Below are positions 7,744 through 14,901 of a stretch of 16,691 nt of DNA, one piece after another. The first letter of the stretch is position 1, and every line of letters begins with the position of its first letter. The stretch spans positions 449 through 17,139 of the forward strand of contig DMNR01000458.1 of the NCBI GenBank assembly GCA_003452655.1, given 5' to 3'. This DNA is from Actinomycetota bacterium (GTDB taxonomy: Bacteria; Actinomycetota; Actinomycetes; S36-B12; UBA10799). The notes under the pieces are model-generated. The model was not told the origin of the DNA. It saw only the letters and a program-made list of their open reading frames with translations, and did not search any database. Both the position numbers and the translations under genes were made by a program.

Positions 7744-8661
7744 TCAGTCCTCCGGCAGGAATCTGCGGGCCCGGGTCAGGCTCTGGCGTTCAGCCATTTC
7801 GGCGGCGCTTGGGTAAGCGACGTGGTCGAGGACCAGACCTCGGGCGGCTGCAACGGTGACTCCTGGGCCACGCACGCGACGATTGAGGTACTCGCTCAAC
7901 CAGTCCAAGTCGCGGCGGCCATCACCAACATTAAGCATCGCCCCGACTAGCGCGCGCACCATTGAGTGGCAGAACGCATCCGCGGTGATTTCAAGCTCGG
8001 CAAGGTGGGGCGCAGGCCTCGACCAGGCGACGTTGAGCAACGTACGAATGGTGGTAGCACCTTTGCGCTTCCGACAGAACGAAGCGAAATCGCGTTGCCC
8101 GACGAGCAGGTCCGCTGCTTCGTTCATGGCGCCAACGTCGAGGGGGCGCGAGTAGACCAGCGTGTCTCGGCGACGCCAGGGGTCGAGTTGGGTTCGGTCA
8201 TCACACACTCGGTATCGATACCGACGCCAAAGTGCGGAAAAGCGAGCATCGAAACCTTCGGGTGCCCGCTGCGCTGACTGCAGCATCAAGTCACGTGGGA
8301 GGACTGCGCGCAGACTGAACTCGAATTGCTCAAGAGCGGTGGCGGCCATGAAGGCTTCCACGCCGACCGCCCCATGGCCCGCGCGCCCCACAACGGTTGC
8401 GGGCAGATCCACATGCGCAACCTGACCGCGAGCGTGGACGCCAGCGTCGGTTCGGCCCGCACAAGTGACAATCGGTGGTTTGGGTAGCCGGGAGATCTGA
8501 GCGATAGCTGCGGCGAGGACCTCTTGAACACTGCGTTGGCCGGGCTGGCGGGCCCAGCCGACAAAGTCAGTTCCGTCGTATGCCAGATCGAGGCGAACAC
8601 GAACGAACCCGCTGTCCACAGTGGGATCAGCGGGCTCGTCCTTAAGTACTTCTTCGACCAC
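7744..8661 (-). CDS. truA: tRNA pseudouridine(38-40) synthase TruA
   Basis: 305 residues. It isomerises uridines 38-40 in the tRNA anticodon arm. The start of the fold, RLDLAYDGTDFVGWARQPG, is at about 23-41. The catalytic motif CAGRTDAGVHARGQV carries Asp72, equivalent to E. coli Asp60. Later blocks include DARFSALWRRYRYR and DFASFCRKRKG. The chosen GTG at 8661 lies 6 nt after the rplQ stop without a visible Shine-Dalgarno, implying coupling. It adds about 20 residues before the conserved core; a GTG at Val15 (8619) is an alternative start. It ends the alpha-operon run. Confidence 0.94.
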   Translation of the reverse strand: MVEEVLKDEPADPTVDSGFVRVRLDLAYDGTDFVGWARQPGQRSVQEVLAAAIAQISRLPKPPIVTCAGRTDAGVHARGQVAHVDLPATVVGRAGHGAVGVEAFMAATALEQFEFSLRAVLPRDLMLQSAQRAPEGFDARFSALWRRYRYRVCDDRTQLDPWRRRDTLVYSRPLDVGAMNEAADLLVGQRDFASFCRKRKGATTIRTLLNVAWSRPAPHLAELEITADAFCHSMVRALVGAMLNVGDGRRDLDWLSEYLNRRVRGPGVTVAAARGLVLDHVAYPSAAEMAERQSLTRARRFLPED

Positions 8662-8667
8662 CTGGGG

Positions 8668-9270
8668 CTACTTATCGTCAGCCTTCGTGGCCTCGTCTTG
8701 AGCCTCAGGTGCTTCGGTCGCAGCTTCGGCTTCCGGTGCGGCTTCGACATCTGTTGCTTCAGCTGCAGCTTCATCGGTCGTCGCAGCCTCTTCTGCTTCG
8801 GCCTCCTGAGCACCCTTCGCTGCGGCGGCAGCAGCGGCAGCCTTTTCACGAGCGTCGCGTTCCTTGGCTGCCCGCTTGGCGGCGGCCTGCGCCTCAGCAA
8901 CTACTTGCTCGCTCAGCGGCTCAACAAGTTCGATACGCGCCATTGGTGCGTTGTCGCCCTTGCGCGGCCCCAACTTCGTGATGCGCGTGTACCCACCGTT
9001 GCGGTTCGCATAGCGCGGACCGATCTCAGTGAACAACTCGTGCACCACGTCCTTGTTGTGGACCACGGTCAACACGCGACGGCGCGCATGCAGATCCCCA
9101 CGCTTCGCAAACGTGATGAGGCGCTCGGCCAGTGGCTGCATCCGCTTCGCCTTGGCCTGGGTGGTGGTGATCGCGCCGTGCTCGAACAGTGCTGTGGCGA
9201 GGTTCGCCAGCATCAGCCGTTCGTGCGCGGGGCCTCCCCCGAGCCGTGGGCCTTTAGTAGGCGTTGGCAT
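8668..9270 (-). CDS. rplQ: 50S ribosomal protein L17 (bL17) with long acidic tail
   Basis: 200 residues. The L17 core occupies about the first 118 residues: [18 protein letters not shown] at the start, then [18 protein letters not shown]. The remaining ~80 residues are a low-complexity Ala/Glu tail, first mixed-charge and probably helical, then acidic, ending KADDK. E. coli L17 has 127 residues; Ala/Glu tails are usual in actinobacterial L17 but vary in length. The ATG at 9270 has GGAG 6 nt upstream. It follows rpoA after 59 nt and nearly abuts truA. Confidence 0.96.
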   Translation of the reverse strand: MPTPTKGPRLGGGPAHERLMLANLATALFEHGAITTTQAKAKRMQPLAERLITFAKRGDLHARRRVLTVVHNKDVVHELFTEIGPRYANRNGGYTRITKLGPRKGDNAPMARIELVEPLSEQVVAEAQAAAKRAAKERDAREKAAAAAAAAKGAQEAEAEEAATTDEAAAEATDVEAAPEAEAATEAPEAQDEATKADDK

Positions 9271-9329
9271 GTCTTTCTCCTAGCTGTAGTCAGCACACAT
9301 TTGGTGCCAACAAGTAACGGTGGACTGGT

Positions 9330-10343
9330 TTAGAGCTGCTCGTCTTCGGCGTAAGCGGCATCGTTGTCGTCGTAGTACGCAACGGCTGCGGCGGGGTCGA
9401 ATCCGGGAGGGCTGTCCTTGAGCGCAAGGCCCATCGACTGCAACTTGGCCTTGACCTCATCGATTGACTTCTGTCCGAAGTTACGGATGTCCATCAAGTC
9501 GGCCTCACTGCGGCCGAGCAATTCGCCAACCGTGTGAACACTTTCACGCTTCAAGCAGTTGTACGAACGAACGGTGAGGTCGAGCTGCTCGATCGGCATG
9601 GACATCTGCTCGGCCATGAACGTGTCGGCCGGGCTCGGTCCAATGTCGATGCCCTCGGCTTCGACATTGAGTTCGCGAGCCAAACCAAACAGCTCAACGA
9701 GGGTCTTGCCGGCCGAAGCGACCGCGTCACGGGGGCGAATCGAGGACTTGGTCTCGACGTCGACGATCAGGCGATCAAAGTCTGTGCGCTGCTCGACACG
9801 AGTCGCCTCGACCTTGTAGGTCACCTTCAGCACCGGCGAGTAGATCGAGTCAACCGGAATACGTCCGATCTCTTGACCCATGAGGTTGTTCTGCGCCGCC
9901 GATACGTAGCCGCGGCCCCGCTCTACGACGAGCTCGATCTCGAGCTTGCCTTTGCCGTTGACCGTGGCGATGTGCAAATCGGGATTGTGAACCTCGACGC
10001 CGGCCGGCGGCGCGATGTCAGCAGCGGTGACAACGCCTGGACCTTGCTTGCGCAGGTACATGACGACTGGTTCGTCGTGCTCGGAGGAGACGACGAGTTC
10101 CTTGATGTTGAGGATGATCTCGACGACGTCCTCAGTGACCCCGGGGATCGTCGAGAACTCATGCAGCACACCATCGACGCGGATGCTGGTGACAGCGGCA
10201 CCAGGAATCGACGACAGCAGAGTGCGGCGAAGCGAGTTCCCGAGTGTGTAGCCGAATCCCGGCTCAAGTGGCTCAAGAATGAAGCGTGAACGGTTTTCTG
10301 AGACTGTCTCTTCGATCAGAGCTGGACGTTGTGCAATAAGCAC
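9330..10343 (-). CDS. rpoA: DNA-directed RNA polymerase subunit alpha
   Basis: 337 residues. The N-terminal domain (about 1-230) holds the assembly/dimer motifs [20 protein letters not shown] and [18 protein letters not shown]. The C-terminal domain (about 250-310) includes [12 protein letters not shown], in which Arg259 corresponds to the UP-element/activator contact Arg265 of E. coli. An acidic, Tyr-containing tail of ~25 residues follows. The start is GTG at 10343 with a strong GGAGG 7 nt upstream. An ATG 5 nt before the GTG is out of frame. The 103-nt gap from rpsD contains a strong inverted repeat (10391-10434). Confidence 0.97.
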   Translation of the reverse strand: MLIAQRPALIEETVSENRSRFILEPLEPGFGYTLGNSLRRTLLSSIPGAAVTSIRVDGVLHEFSTIPGVTEDVVEIILNIKELVVSSEHDEPVVMYLRKQGPGVVTAADIAPPAGVEVHNPDLHIATVNGKGKLEIELVVERGRGYVSAAQNNLMGQEIGRIPVDSIYSPVLKVTYKVEATRVEQRTDFDRLIVDVETKSSIRPRDAVASAGKTLVELFGLARELNVEAEGIDIGPSPADTFMAEQMSMPIEQLDLTVRSYNCLKRESVHTVGELLGRSEADLMDIRNFGQKSIDEVKAKLQSMGLALKDSPPGFDPAAAVAYYDDNDAAYAEDEQL

Positions 10344-10390
10344 GGCATTTCCTCCCCGCGGCGACCACTATTTGACGCCGGTTGTTTCGC

Positions 10391-10434
10391 GGTCGTGAAT
10401 CGGTTGTTCTGACGTGCGCCACCGATTCACGACC
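10391..10434 (-). promoter_or_regulatory. 14-bp perfect hairpin in the rpsD-rpoA spacer
   Basis: GGTCGTGAATCGGT (10391-10404) and ACCGATTCACGACC (10421-10434) are exact reverse complements around a 16-nt loop. After one mismatch, two more pairs extend the stem outward. In the rpsD-to-rpoA transcript this gives a strong stem-loop between the rpsD stop and the rpoA ribosome-binding site. The 3' side has no U-tract, so it is not a canonical intrinsic terminator. A processing, mRNA-stability or attenuation role is inference. Confidence 0.7.
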
Positions 10435-10446
10435 ACGCTTGACTGG

Positions 10447-11073
10447 TTACTTCGAGTAGAGCTCGACGATCAGTTGTTCTTGAACCTGGGTGTCGATCTG
10501 TTCCCGGTTTGGAAGCGTGTGCACCAAGATGCGCATCCGGTTGGGAATGACTTCGAGCCACGCGGGAACAGTGCGTTCGCCAGCTTCTGCGTGGGCGACA
10601 ACAAACGGGGTCATTTCGCGTGACTTGCCGCGAACTTCCACGATGTCGTTAGGGGTGACACGGTAGGACGGAATGTCCACCTTCTTGCCGTTCACGGTGA
10701 TGTGACCGTGGCGAACAAGCTGACGGGCCATGTCCCGACTCTTGCCGAACCCTGCACGGAAGACCACGTTGTCCAAGCGGCTTTCCAGGATCGTGAGGAG
10801 GTTTTCACCAGTCTTTCCAGACTGGCGGTTTGCCTCCGCGTAGTAGTTGCGGAACTGCTTCTCCAGCACTCCGTAGATGCGCGCGCACTTCTGCTTCTCG
10901 CGCATCTGCAACAGGTATTCGCTCTCCTTGGTGCGAGCGCGACCGTGATCCCCCGGAGGGTACGGACGCTTCTCGATCGGGCATTTCGCCGTCTCGCACT
11001 TTGCTCCCTTAAGGAAGAGCTTGGTCTTTTCCCGGCGGCAACGTTTGCAATCCGGGCCGGTGTAGCGGGCCAT
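10447..11073 (-). CDS. rpsD: 30S ribosomal protein S4 (uS4), zinc-ligand form
   Basis: 208 residues. S4 nucleates assembly of the 30S 5' domain on 16S rRNA. The N terminus carries Cys9-X2-Cys12 and Cys26-X4-Cys31, the zinc-binding C+ arrangement. The S4 RNA-binding domain follows (ESRLDNVVFRAGFGKSRDMA, then QLVRHGHITVNGKKVDIP). The ATG at 11073 has GGAG 8 nt upstream and lies 18 nt after the rpsK stop. S4 is the autogenous regulator of the alpha operon in E. coli; no such site is identified here. Confidence 0.97.
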   Translation of the reverse strand: MARYTGPDCKRCRREKTKLFLKGAKCETAKCPIEKRPYPPGDHGRARTKESEYLLQMREKQKCARIYGVLEKQFRNYYAEANRQSGKTGENLLTILESRLDNVVFRAGFGKSRDMARQLVRHGHITVNGKKVDIPSYRVTPNDIVEVRGKSREMTPFVVAHAEAGERTVPAWLEVIPNRMRILVHTLPNREQIDTQVQEQLIVELYSK

Positions 11074-11091
11074 TTCGCTATCTCCTTCGGC

Positions 11092-11487
11092 TCAGACTCG
11101 GCGCCGCTTTGGCGGGCGGCATCCGTTGTGGGCGACTGGGGTGACATCAGAGATCGCGCCTACCTCCAGGCCAGTGGCCTGCAGTGAGCGGATCGCGGTC
11201 TCGCGGCCTGAGCCGGGACCCTTCACAAACACATCGACTTTGCGCATTCCGTGTTCCATCGCGCGACGGGCGGCAACTTCTGCTGCTTGCTGCGCGGCGT
11301 ATGGAGTCGACTTACGCGATCCCTTGAATCCGACCTGACCACTGGATGCCCAGGCAATAACTGCGCCTGAAGGATCAGTGATCGAGACGATTGTGTTGTT
11401 GAACGTGCTCTTGATATGAGCGTGGCCGTGGGCCACGTTCTTCTTTTCTTTGCGCCTAACTTTCTTGGCGCCCTTTGCTGGTGGCAT
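11092..11487 (-). CDS. rpsK: 30S ribosomal protein S11 (uS11)
   Basis: 131 residues. A basic N terminus ([10 protein letters not shown]) is followed by the S11 core: [34 protein letters not shown] and [17 protein letters not shown]. The conserved end [18 protein letters not shown] is intact. S11 forms part of the 30S platform. The ATG at 11487 has AGGAG about 11 nt upstream. A 73-nt spacer separates it from rpsM and holds an inverted repeat (11519-11557). Confidence 0.97.
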   Translation of the reverse strand: MPPAKGAKKVRRKEKKNVAHGHAHIKSTFNNTIVSITDPSGAVIAWASSGQVGFKGSRKSTPYAAQQAAEVAARRAMEHGMRKVDVFVKGPGSGRETAIRSLQATGLEVGAISDVTPVAHNGCRPPKRRRV

Positions 11488-11518
11488 TCGCTGAATTTCT
11501 CCTGGTGTGAGGTCGTCG

Positions 11519-11557
11519 GTCCGCGGTCTGCCGGGTTGGCATGAGGACCTAGCGGAC
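11519..11557 (-). promoter_or_regulatory. Bulged inverted repeat in the rpsM-rpsK spacer
   Basis: GTCCGCGGTC (11519-11528) pairs with GACC-TA-GCGGAC (11546-11557): ten base pairs with a two-base bulge and a 17-nt loop. It begins only 3 nt after the rpsM stop in transcript order. No U-tract follows, so a terminator is unlikely; it may be a processing or stability element. Confidence 0.45.
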
Positions 11558-11560
11558 TAC

Positions 11561-11932
11561 TTAGGCTTTCTTCTTACCCGCGACGGTCTTGCGTGGTCCC
11601 TTACGGGTGCGGGCGTTGGTGTGCGTGCGCTGACCGCGAACGGGCAGGCCACGACGGTGACGGATTCCTTGGTAGGAACCGATCTCGACCTTGCGGCGAA
11701 TATCGCCCTGGACCTCACGACGGAGGTCACCTTCGGTCTGGAAGTTAGCGTCGATGTAGTCACGAAGCTTGATCAGATCAGCCTCGGAAACGTCGCTAAC
11801 ACGTTGGTTGGGATCCACGCCAGTAGCCTCAAGTGCTTCGCGTGAACGTGAACGGCCTACGCCGTAGATTGCGGTGAGTGCGATCTCGAGCCGCTTGTCG
11901 CGGGGGAGATCAACTCCGACTAAACGTGCCAT
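11561..11932 (-). CDS. rpsM: 30S ribosomal protein S13 (uS13)
   Basis: 123 residues. S13 is in the 30S head and contacts the P-site tRNA and L5. Recognisable parts are [14 protein letters not shown], the helix-hairpin-helix-like [15 protein letters not shown], and the basic tail [20 protein letters not shown] followed by RKGPRK. The ATG at 11932 has AGGA 11 nt upstream. It is separated from rpmJ by an unusually long 233-nt spacer. Confidence 0.97.
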   Translation of the reverse strand: MARLVGVDLPRDKRLEIALTAIYGVGRSRSREALEATGVDPNQRVSDVSEADLIKLRDYIDANFQTEGDLRREVQGDIRRKVEIGSYQGIRHRRGLPVRGQRTHTNARTRKGPRKTVAGKKKA

Positions 11933-12165
11933 GTGTTGGCAGTTCCTGCTTTCTGTATTGGACGAAGGTGTCGGTTACGCCATCGTTCCTGGACTCTGTG
12001 AAGAGCCAAGGTCCTCAGCCTTCGCACTGAGGGTGTCGTCCGCGTGCCAAGTGGCTGCGGGGTCGGATGGCGCTGCGGTTCTTATTTAGTTGTTCGGTCA
12101 GTCAGGTTGCTGCCTGGCAGCTTCGCGTCGAACTCGACTTGCGTCGTGTCCTCAGCGAGTCCTTG
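11933..12165 (-). other. Long spacer between rpmJ and rpsM
   Basis: This 233-nt stretch is the largest gap within the map-to-truA run. No convincing coding sequence is seen on either strand. In transcript sense it can form several short stems: CCTCAG/CTGAGG (12013-12018 with 12027-12032), GCTG/CAGC around 12109-12121, and CTCT/AGAG near 11994-12005. An A-rich patch (ACTAAATAAGAA, about 12079-12090) stands out, but no good -35/-10 pair is found. It may be a regulatory leader or hold an internal promoter; this is inference. Confidence 0.4.
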
Positions 12166-12279
12166 CTAACCCTGACGCTGCTTGTGGCGAGGGTTCTCGC
12201 AAATCACCATGACGCGGCCGTGGCGACGAATCACCTTGCACTTGTCACAGATCTTCTTAACGCTTGGGTTGACCTTCAT
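12166..12279 (-). CDS. rpmJ: 50S ribosomal protein L36 (bL36), zinc-ligand form
   Basis: 37 residues, the standard L36 length. It begins [14 protein letters not shown] and ends NPRHKQRQG. Zinc ligands Cys11, Cys14, Cys27 and His32 are all present, so this is the C+ paralogue. The ATG at 12279 has AAGGA 5 nt upstream; the TAG is at 12166-12168. It lies between infA (64-nt gap) and rpsM (233-nt gap), its canonical place in the infA-rpmJ-rpsM order. Confidence 0.96.
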   Translation of the reverse strand: MKVNPSVKKICDKCKVIRRHGRVMVICENPRHKQRQG

Positions 12280-12343
12280 CGTCTTCCTTCGTGCTTGCTT
12301 GCCGTTTCACCGGCTCGGCTGGCGAACTTCTAGCGAAATCGGC

Positions 12344-12565
12344 TTACTTGTACCGGTAGACGATGCGTCCCCGGGTGAGGTCGTAGGGCGAAAGCTCCAC
12401 GACAACTCGGTCGTCGGGCAGGATCCGGATGTAGTGCATCCGCATCTTTCCCGAAATGTGAGCCAGCACCTTGTGGCCGTTATCTAGCTCCACCCGAAAC
12501 ATTGCGTTGGGCAGTGACTCGACGATGGTGCCTTCGAGCTCAATGGCACCTTCTTTTTTGGCCAT
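12344..12565 (-). CDS. infA: Translation initiation factor IF-1
   Basis: 73 residues, the full IF-1 length, a single OB-fold S1-type domain. Diagnostic stretches are [40 protein letters not shown] and [14 protein letters not shown]-1 binds the 30S A site with IF-2 and IF-3. The ATG at 12565 has AAGGAG about 13 nt upstream, slightly far. The 135-nt gap from map may hold a promoter. Confidence 0.97.
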   Translation of the reverse strand: MAKKEGAIELEGTIVESLPNAMFRVELDNGHKVLAHISGKMRMHYIRILPDDRVVVELSPYDLTRGRIVYRYK

Positions 12566-12604
12566 GCGGGTACTTACGCTCCTTCAATGGGTTGTGGTGC
12601 GCAG

Positions 12605-12632
12605 AACCTAAGTGCACCAAGGGTCGAGTCTA
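12605..12632 (-). promoter_or_regulatory. Weak candidate promoter upstream of infA
   Basis: On the minus strand, TAGACT (12632-12627) and TAGGTT (12610-12605) are spaced 16 nt. The -10 fits TANNNT; the -35 matches TTGACA at four of six positions. It lies in the 135-nt map-infA spacer, about 40 nt before the IF-1 start. Such short matches arise by chance, so this is tentative. Confidence 0.25.
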
Positions 12633-12700
12633 CGCGACACCACTACCGGAAGGGAACCCCGGGTCCAAGCGGTCTACGTCACGTTTGCGCTAAATTGGCT

Positions 12701-13507
12701 CTAAGCAATCGCGAGCCCGGCAACTCCGCCGTCTGCCGCCGTCGTGACAACCGGCCCAGACTGAGTAATTGTCACCGTGTGCTCCCAGTGGGCCGCGGGG
12801 CGCCCATCCTGCGTAACGACGGTCCAGTCATCGCTCAAGACATCAACCTCAGCGGATCCCAGGGTGACCATCGGCTCCACCGCCAACGCCATCCCGACCA
12901 CTATCTCCGGGCCTTTGCCCGGGCTTCCGATGTTCGGCACGTTGGGAGGCATGTGCATCGAAGACCCGATTCCATGGCCGACATAGTCAACAACGATGCC
13001 GTAGTCACCTGCCTGCTCGCGAACGAAGTTCGCCACCGCCGCCCCGATATCGCCGATGCGGTTCCCAGCCTTGGCCGCCCTCAACCCCGCCCATAGCGCA
13101 CCTTCGGTGACAGCTGACAGCTCGGCGACGTCAGCCCCAGTGTCACCAACTGGCACGGACAGGGCCGCGTCTCCGTGCCAACCGTCGACAATTGCGCCGC
13201 AGTCCACCGACACCAGATCGCCGTCTTCGAGAACTCGAGGACCCGGGATCCCGTGAACGACTTCGGAGTTCACAGATACACAAATCGATGCCGGGTAGCC
13301 GTGGTAACCAAGAAAGGATGGAGTAGCACCGGCATCTCGTATACACGCCTCCGCTATCTCATCCAGGTCAATGGTTCGGACCCCAGGTGCGACTGCTGCC
13401 CGAACCTGTTCGAGCGCCTGCGCGACAACGAGCCCTGCCTCGCGCATCTTCGCGAACTGCTCAGGTGTCTTCAGTTCGAATTTTGGCTTTCGGATTCCAA
13501 TTCCCAC
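12701..13507 (-). CDS. map: Methionine aminopeptidase, type I
   Basis: 268 residues from the chosen GTG. It removes N-terminal Met from nascent proteins. With this start, the catalytic His is in VVHGIP (85), metal ligands are Asp102 and Asp113 (11 apart, as in E. coli), His178 in VGHGIG, Glu211 in AVEPMV and Glu242 in HWEHTV; His185 is the second active-site His. The frame stays open up to 13624. An ATG at 13534 would add 9 residues, and one at 13624 would add 39 and overlap the divergent GT87 start. I prefer GTG 13507 because the family core (FELKTPEQFAKMREAG) begins 9 residues later, TACCTT (13520-13515) sits 7 nt before the GTG as in a leaderless promoter, and a 12-bp inverted repeat would lie one base before the 13534 ATG. 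The start remains uncertain; the identity does not. Confidence 0.92.
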   Translation of the reverse strand: MGIGIRKPKFELKTPEQFAKMREAGLVVAQALEQVRAAVAPGVRTIDLDEIAEACIRDAGATPSFLGYHGYPASICVSVNSEVVHGIPGPRVLEDGDLVSVDCGAIVDGWHGDAALSVPVGDTGADVAELSAVTEGALWAGLRAAKAGNRIGDIGAAVANFVREQAGDYGIVVDYVGHGIGSSMHMPPNVPNIGSPGKGPEIVVGMALAVEPMVTLGSAEVDVLSDDWTVVTQDGRPAAHWEHTVTITQSGPVVTTAADGGVAGLAIA

Positions 13508-13535
13508 GGTGTCAAAGGTAGCCGCGGCAACCATG

Positions 13536-13567
13536 CGGTGCTCGGGCGGTGGACTGCCCGAGCACCG
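13536..13567. promoter_or_regulatory. 12-bp perfect inverted repeat between map and the GT87 genes
   Basis: CGGTGCTCGGGC (13536-13547) and GCCCGAGCACCG (13556-13567) are exact reverse complements around the 8-nt loop GGTGGACT. The repeat lies between the proposed map start (13507) and the GT87 start (13609). Neither side has a T-tract. It would cover the -35 position of a leaderless map promoter, so a shared operator is possible. Alternatively it is a hairpin in a longer map leader. Confidence 0.6.
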
Positions 13568-13596
13568 GGCAGCGCGAAAACTCCTCGATTCCGCCC

Positions 13597-13611
13597 TAGG
13601 CTGCAACGGTG
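13597..13611 (+). promoter_or_regulatory. Leaderless-type -10/start module, first GT87 gene
   Basis: TAGGCT (13597-13602), six bases, then GTG (13609). The -10 fits TANNNT and the distance puts the transcription start on the start codon. There is no Shine-Dalgarno. The module matches that of the second GT87 gene at 12 of 15 positions. No clear -35 is seen. Confidence 0.5.
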
Positions 13612-14859
13612 ACAACCGGGGCAAACGTGCGGCGCGTTTTCCTGATCGTGTTGGCGCTCATCGGTTGCGGATTCCTCTGCTGGCAGATCTTCCGTCACAG
13701 GCCGGCCGACCTCACGGTTTACCTTGCCGGAGCGCAGGCTCTACTGGACGGCAAACCGGTCTACGAGAGCGTGGCCATCCCCTCTGGAACTTTGATCCTG
13801 CCGTTCACTTACCCGCCCTTCGCCGCGGTCGTGATGATTCCGTTTGCGCTGCTGCCGTTTCCAGCAACGCTGTTGATCTGGGCGCTGTTGAGCCTGGCGA
13901 GCCTGGCAGGTATCGCCTACCTCACCGCGGCCCGACTTCCCTTCCTCGCCGGGATAACCAGATCACCTTGGCCCACCTGGCAGTTGGCTTTGGGGATCTT
14001 CGTCATCAGCGCCTTCTCGGAGCCGATCATCCAGAACTTCGACCTGGGCCAGGTCAACCTGATGATTGTCGTTGCGGTTTTGTACGACACCGTCAGCCGC
14101 ACGCGCTACGCCGGGTTTGCTACCGGGATCGCCGCGGGGTTCAAGGTCACGCCTGGGCTATTCATGATCTTCATGCTGGTGACCAAACGCTGGGCGGACT
14201 TTGGCCGTGCAGTGTTGGGGTTCGCTGTCACGCTGGTGATCGGCAGCTTCTTCGGACTGGGCCAAGTCTGGCAATACTGGACCGTCGAGCTTTTCGCGAC
14301 TGATCGCGTCGGCAACCCACGGCGCTACTCGAACCTCGGAATCTCCGGGGTACTGCAGCGATCGCTCTCAAGCAATACGGCAACTGCGATCTGGATCGGA
14401 TGTGCAGCCGTTCTCATCGTCGCGGTGCTCTGGATGGCTGCCATCTGGTGGACCCGCAGCAAGCTGATTTCCGCGACGTTGGTGGGAATGGCGACCGTGC
14501 TCGTCTCACCAATCTCATGGCCACATCACTGGGTGTGGTTGGTTCCCGGAGTCGCCTGTGCCATCGCCCTGGCCATTCGGGCCTTCAGGCAGGGTGAGGG
14601 CAAGGTGGGCTGGCTGCTCGCGATTGGCGCCACCGTGACGGGAATCCCAGCCCTCATCCAATTGCGGTTCCACATACTCGCAATCATGCTCGCGGCGAAT
14701 GCTCCGGGCATCAGCTTCGTTTCCGCGCTCTATGCCGCCGGTGGGGTCCTGCTTGTCGTTGCCCTCGGGGTGGGTGCGCGACTGATCACCCGCGACGAGG
14801 GCACCAGTGACGACTTACCACCGGCGGACAACGCCACCGGAGTAGCCGCCGGCGCCTGA
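13609..14859 (+). CDS. GT87-family (DUF2029) polyprenyl-P-mannose-dependent mannosyltransferase-like membrane protein
   Basis: 416 residues, multi-spanning GT-C-type membrane protein with an N-terminal signal-anchor helix (about 9-27). After TM1 comes ADLTVYLAGAQALLDG with Asp34, at the position of the acidic residue catalytic in the PimE family. Other conserved blocks are LPFTYPPFAA, FDLGQVNLMIV, GIAAGFKVTPGLF and SPISWPHHWVW. Characterised relatives in mycobacteria (PimE, MptC) add alpha-1,2-mannose to phosphatidylinositol mannosides or lipomannan on the outer membrane face using polyprenyl-phosphate-mannose; the acceptor here is unknown. A charged tail (~25 residues) ends the protein. The start is GTG 13609, supported by the leaderless-type module. 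It is divergent from map, and its paralogue follows after 39 nt. Confidence 0.85.
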   Translation: MTTGANVRRVFLIVLALIGCGFLCWQIFRHRPADLTVYLAGAQALLDGKPVYESVAIPSGTLILPFTYPPFAAVVMIPFALLPFPATLLIWALLSLASLAGIAYLTAARLPFLAGITRSPWPTWQLALGIFVISAFSEPIIQNFDLGQVNLMIVVAVLYDTVSRTRYAGFATGIAAGFKVTPGLFMIFMLVTKRWADFGRAVLGFAVTLVIGSFFGLGQVWQYWTVELFATDRVGNPRRYSNLGISGVLQRSLSSNTATAIWIGCAAVLIVAVLWMAAIWWTRSKLISATLVGMATVLVSPISWPHHWVWLVPGVACAIALAIRAFRQGEGKVGWLLAIGATVTGIPALIQLRFHILAIMLAANAPGISFVSALYAAGGVLLVVALGVGARLITRDEGTSDDLPPADNATGVAAGA

Positions 14860-14886
14860 GCGAGATGTTCGAACCATGCAGCGGAC

Positions 14887-14901
14887 TATGCTGCAATCGT
14901 G
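14887..14901 (+). promoter_or_regulatory. Leaderless-type -10/start module, second GT87 gene
   Basis: TATGCT (14887-14892), six bases, then GTG (14899), with no Shine-Dalgarno. It matches the module before the first GT87 gene at 12 of 15 positions. An inverted repeat TGCAGC (14877-14882) / GCTGCA (14890-14895) brackets the -10 region. The second gene may therefore have its own promoter despite the short 39-nt gap. Confidence 0.5.

Noticed and set aside
8524..9333. 269-codon open frame on the plus strand
   Set aside because: Antisense to truA and rplQ; its Cys/Phe/Ser-rich content reflects the reverse of the Ala/Glu tail codons.
9534..10289. 251-codon open frame on the plus strand
   Set aside because: Antisense to rpoA; no domain or credible start signal.
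10391..10434. Rho-independent terminator before rpoA
   Set aside because: The stem is strong, but the downstream transcript reads GCGAAACAACC with no U-run, and rpoA must be expressed.
11933..12165. Hidden tRNA or small gene in the rpmJ-rpsM spacer
   Set aside because: No cloverleaf or T-loop consensus, and no short frame with a good ribosome-binding site and protein-like composition.
13508..13624. N-terminal extension of map up to ATG 13624
   Set aside because: It adds Arg/Ser/Pro-rich residues outside the family, overlaps the divergent GT87 start and runs through a perfect inverted repeat.
13371..14303. 310-codon open frame on the plus strand
   Set aside because: Runs antisense through map and then out of frame through the first GT87 gene; it shadows both.
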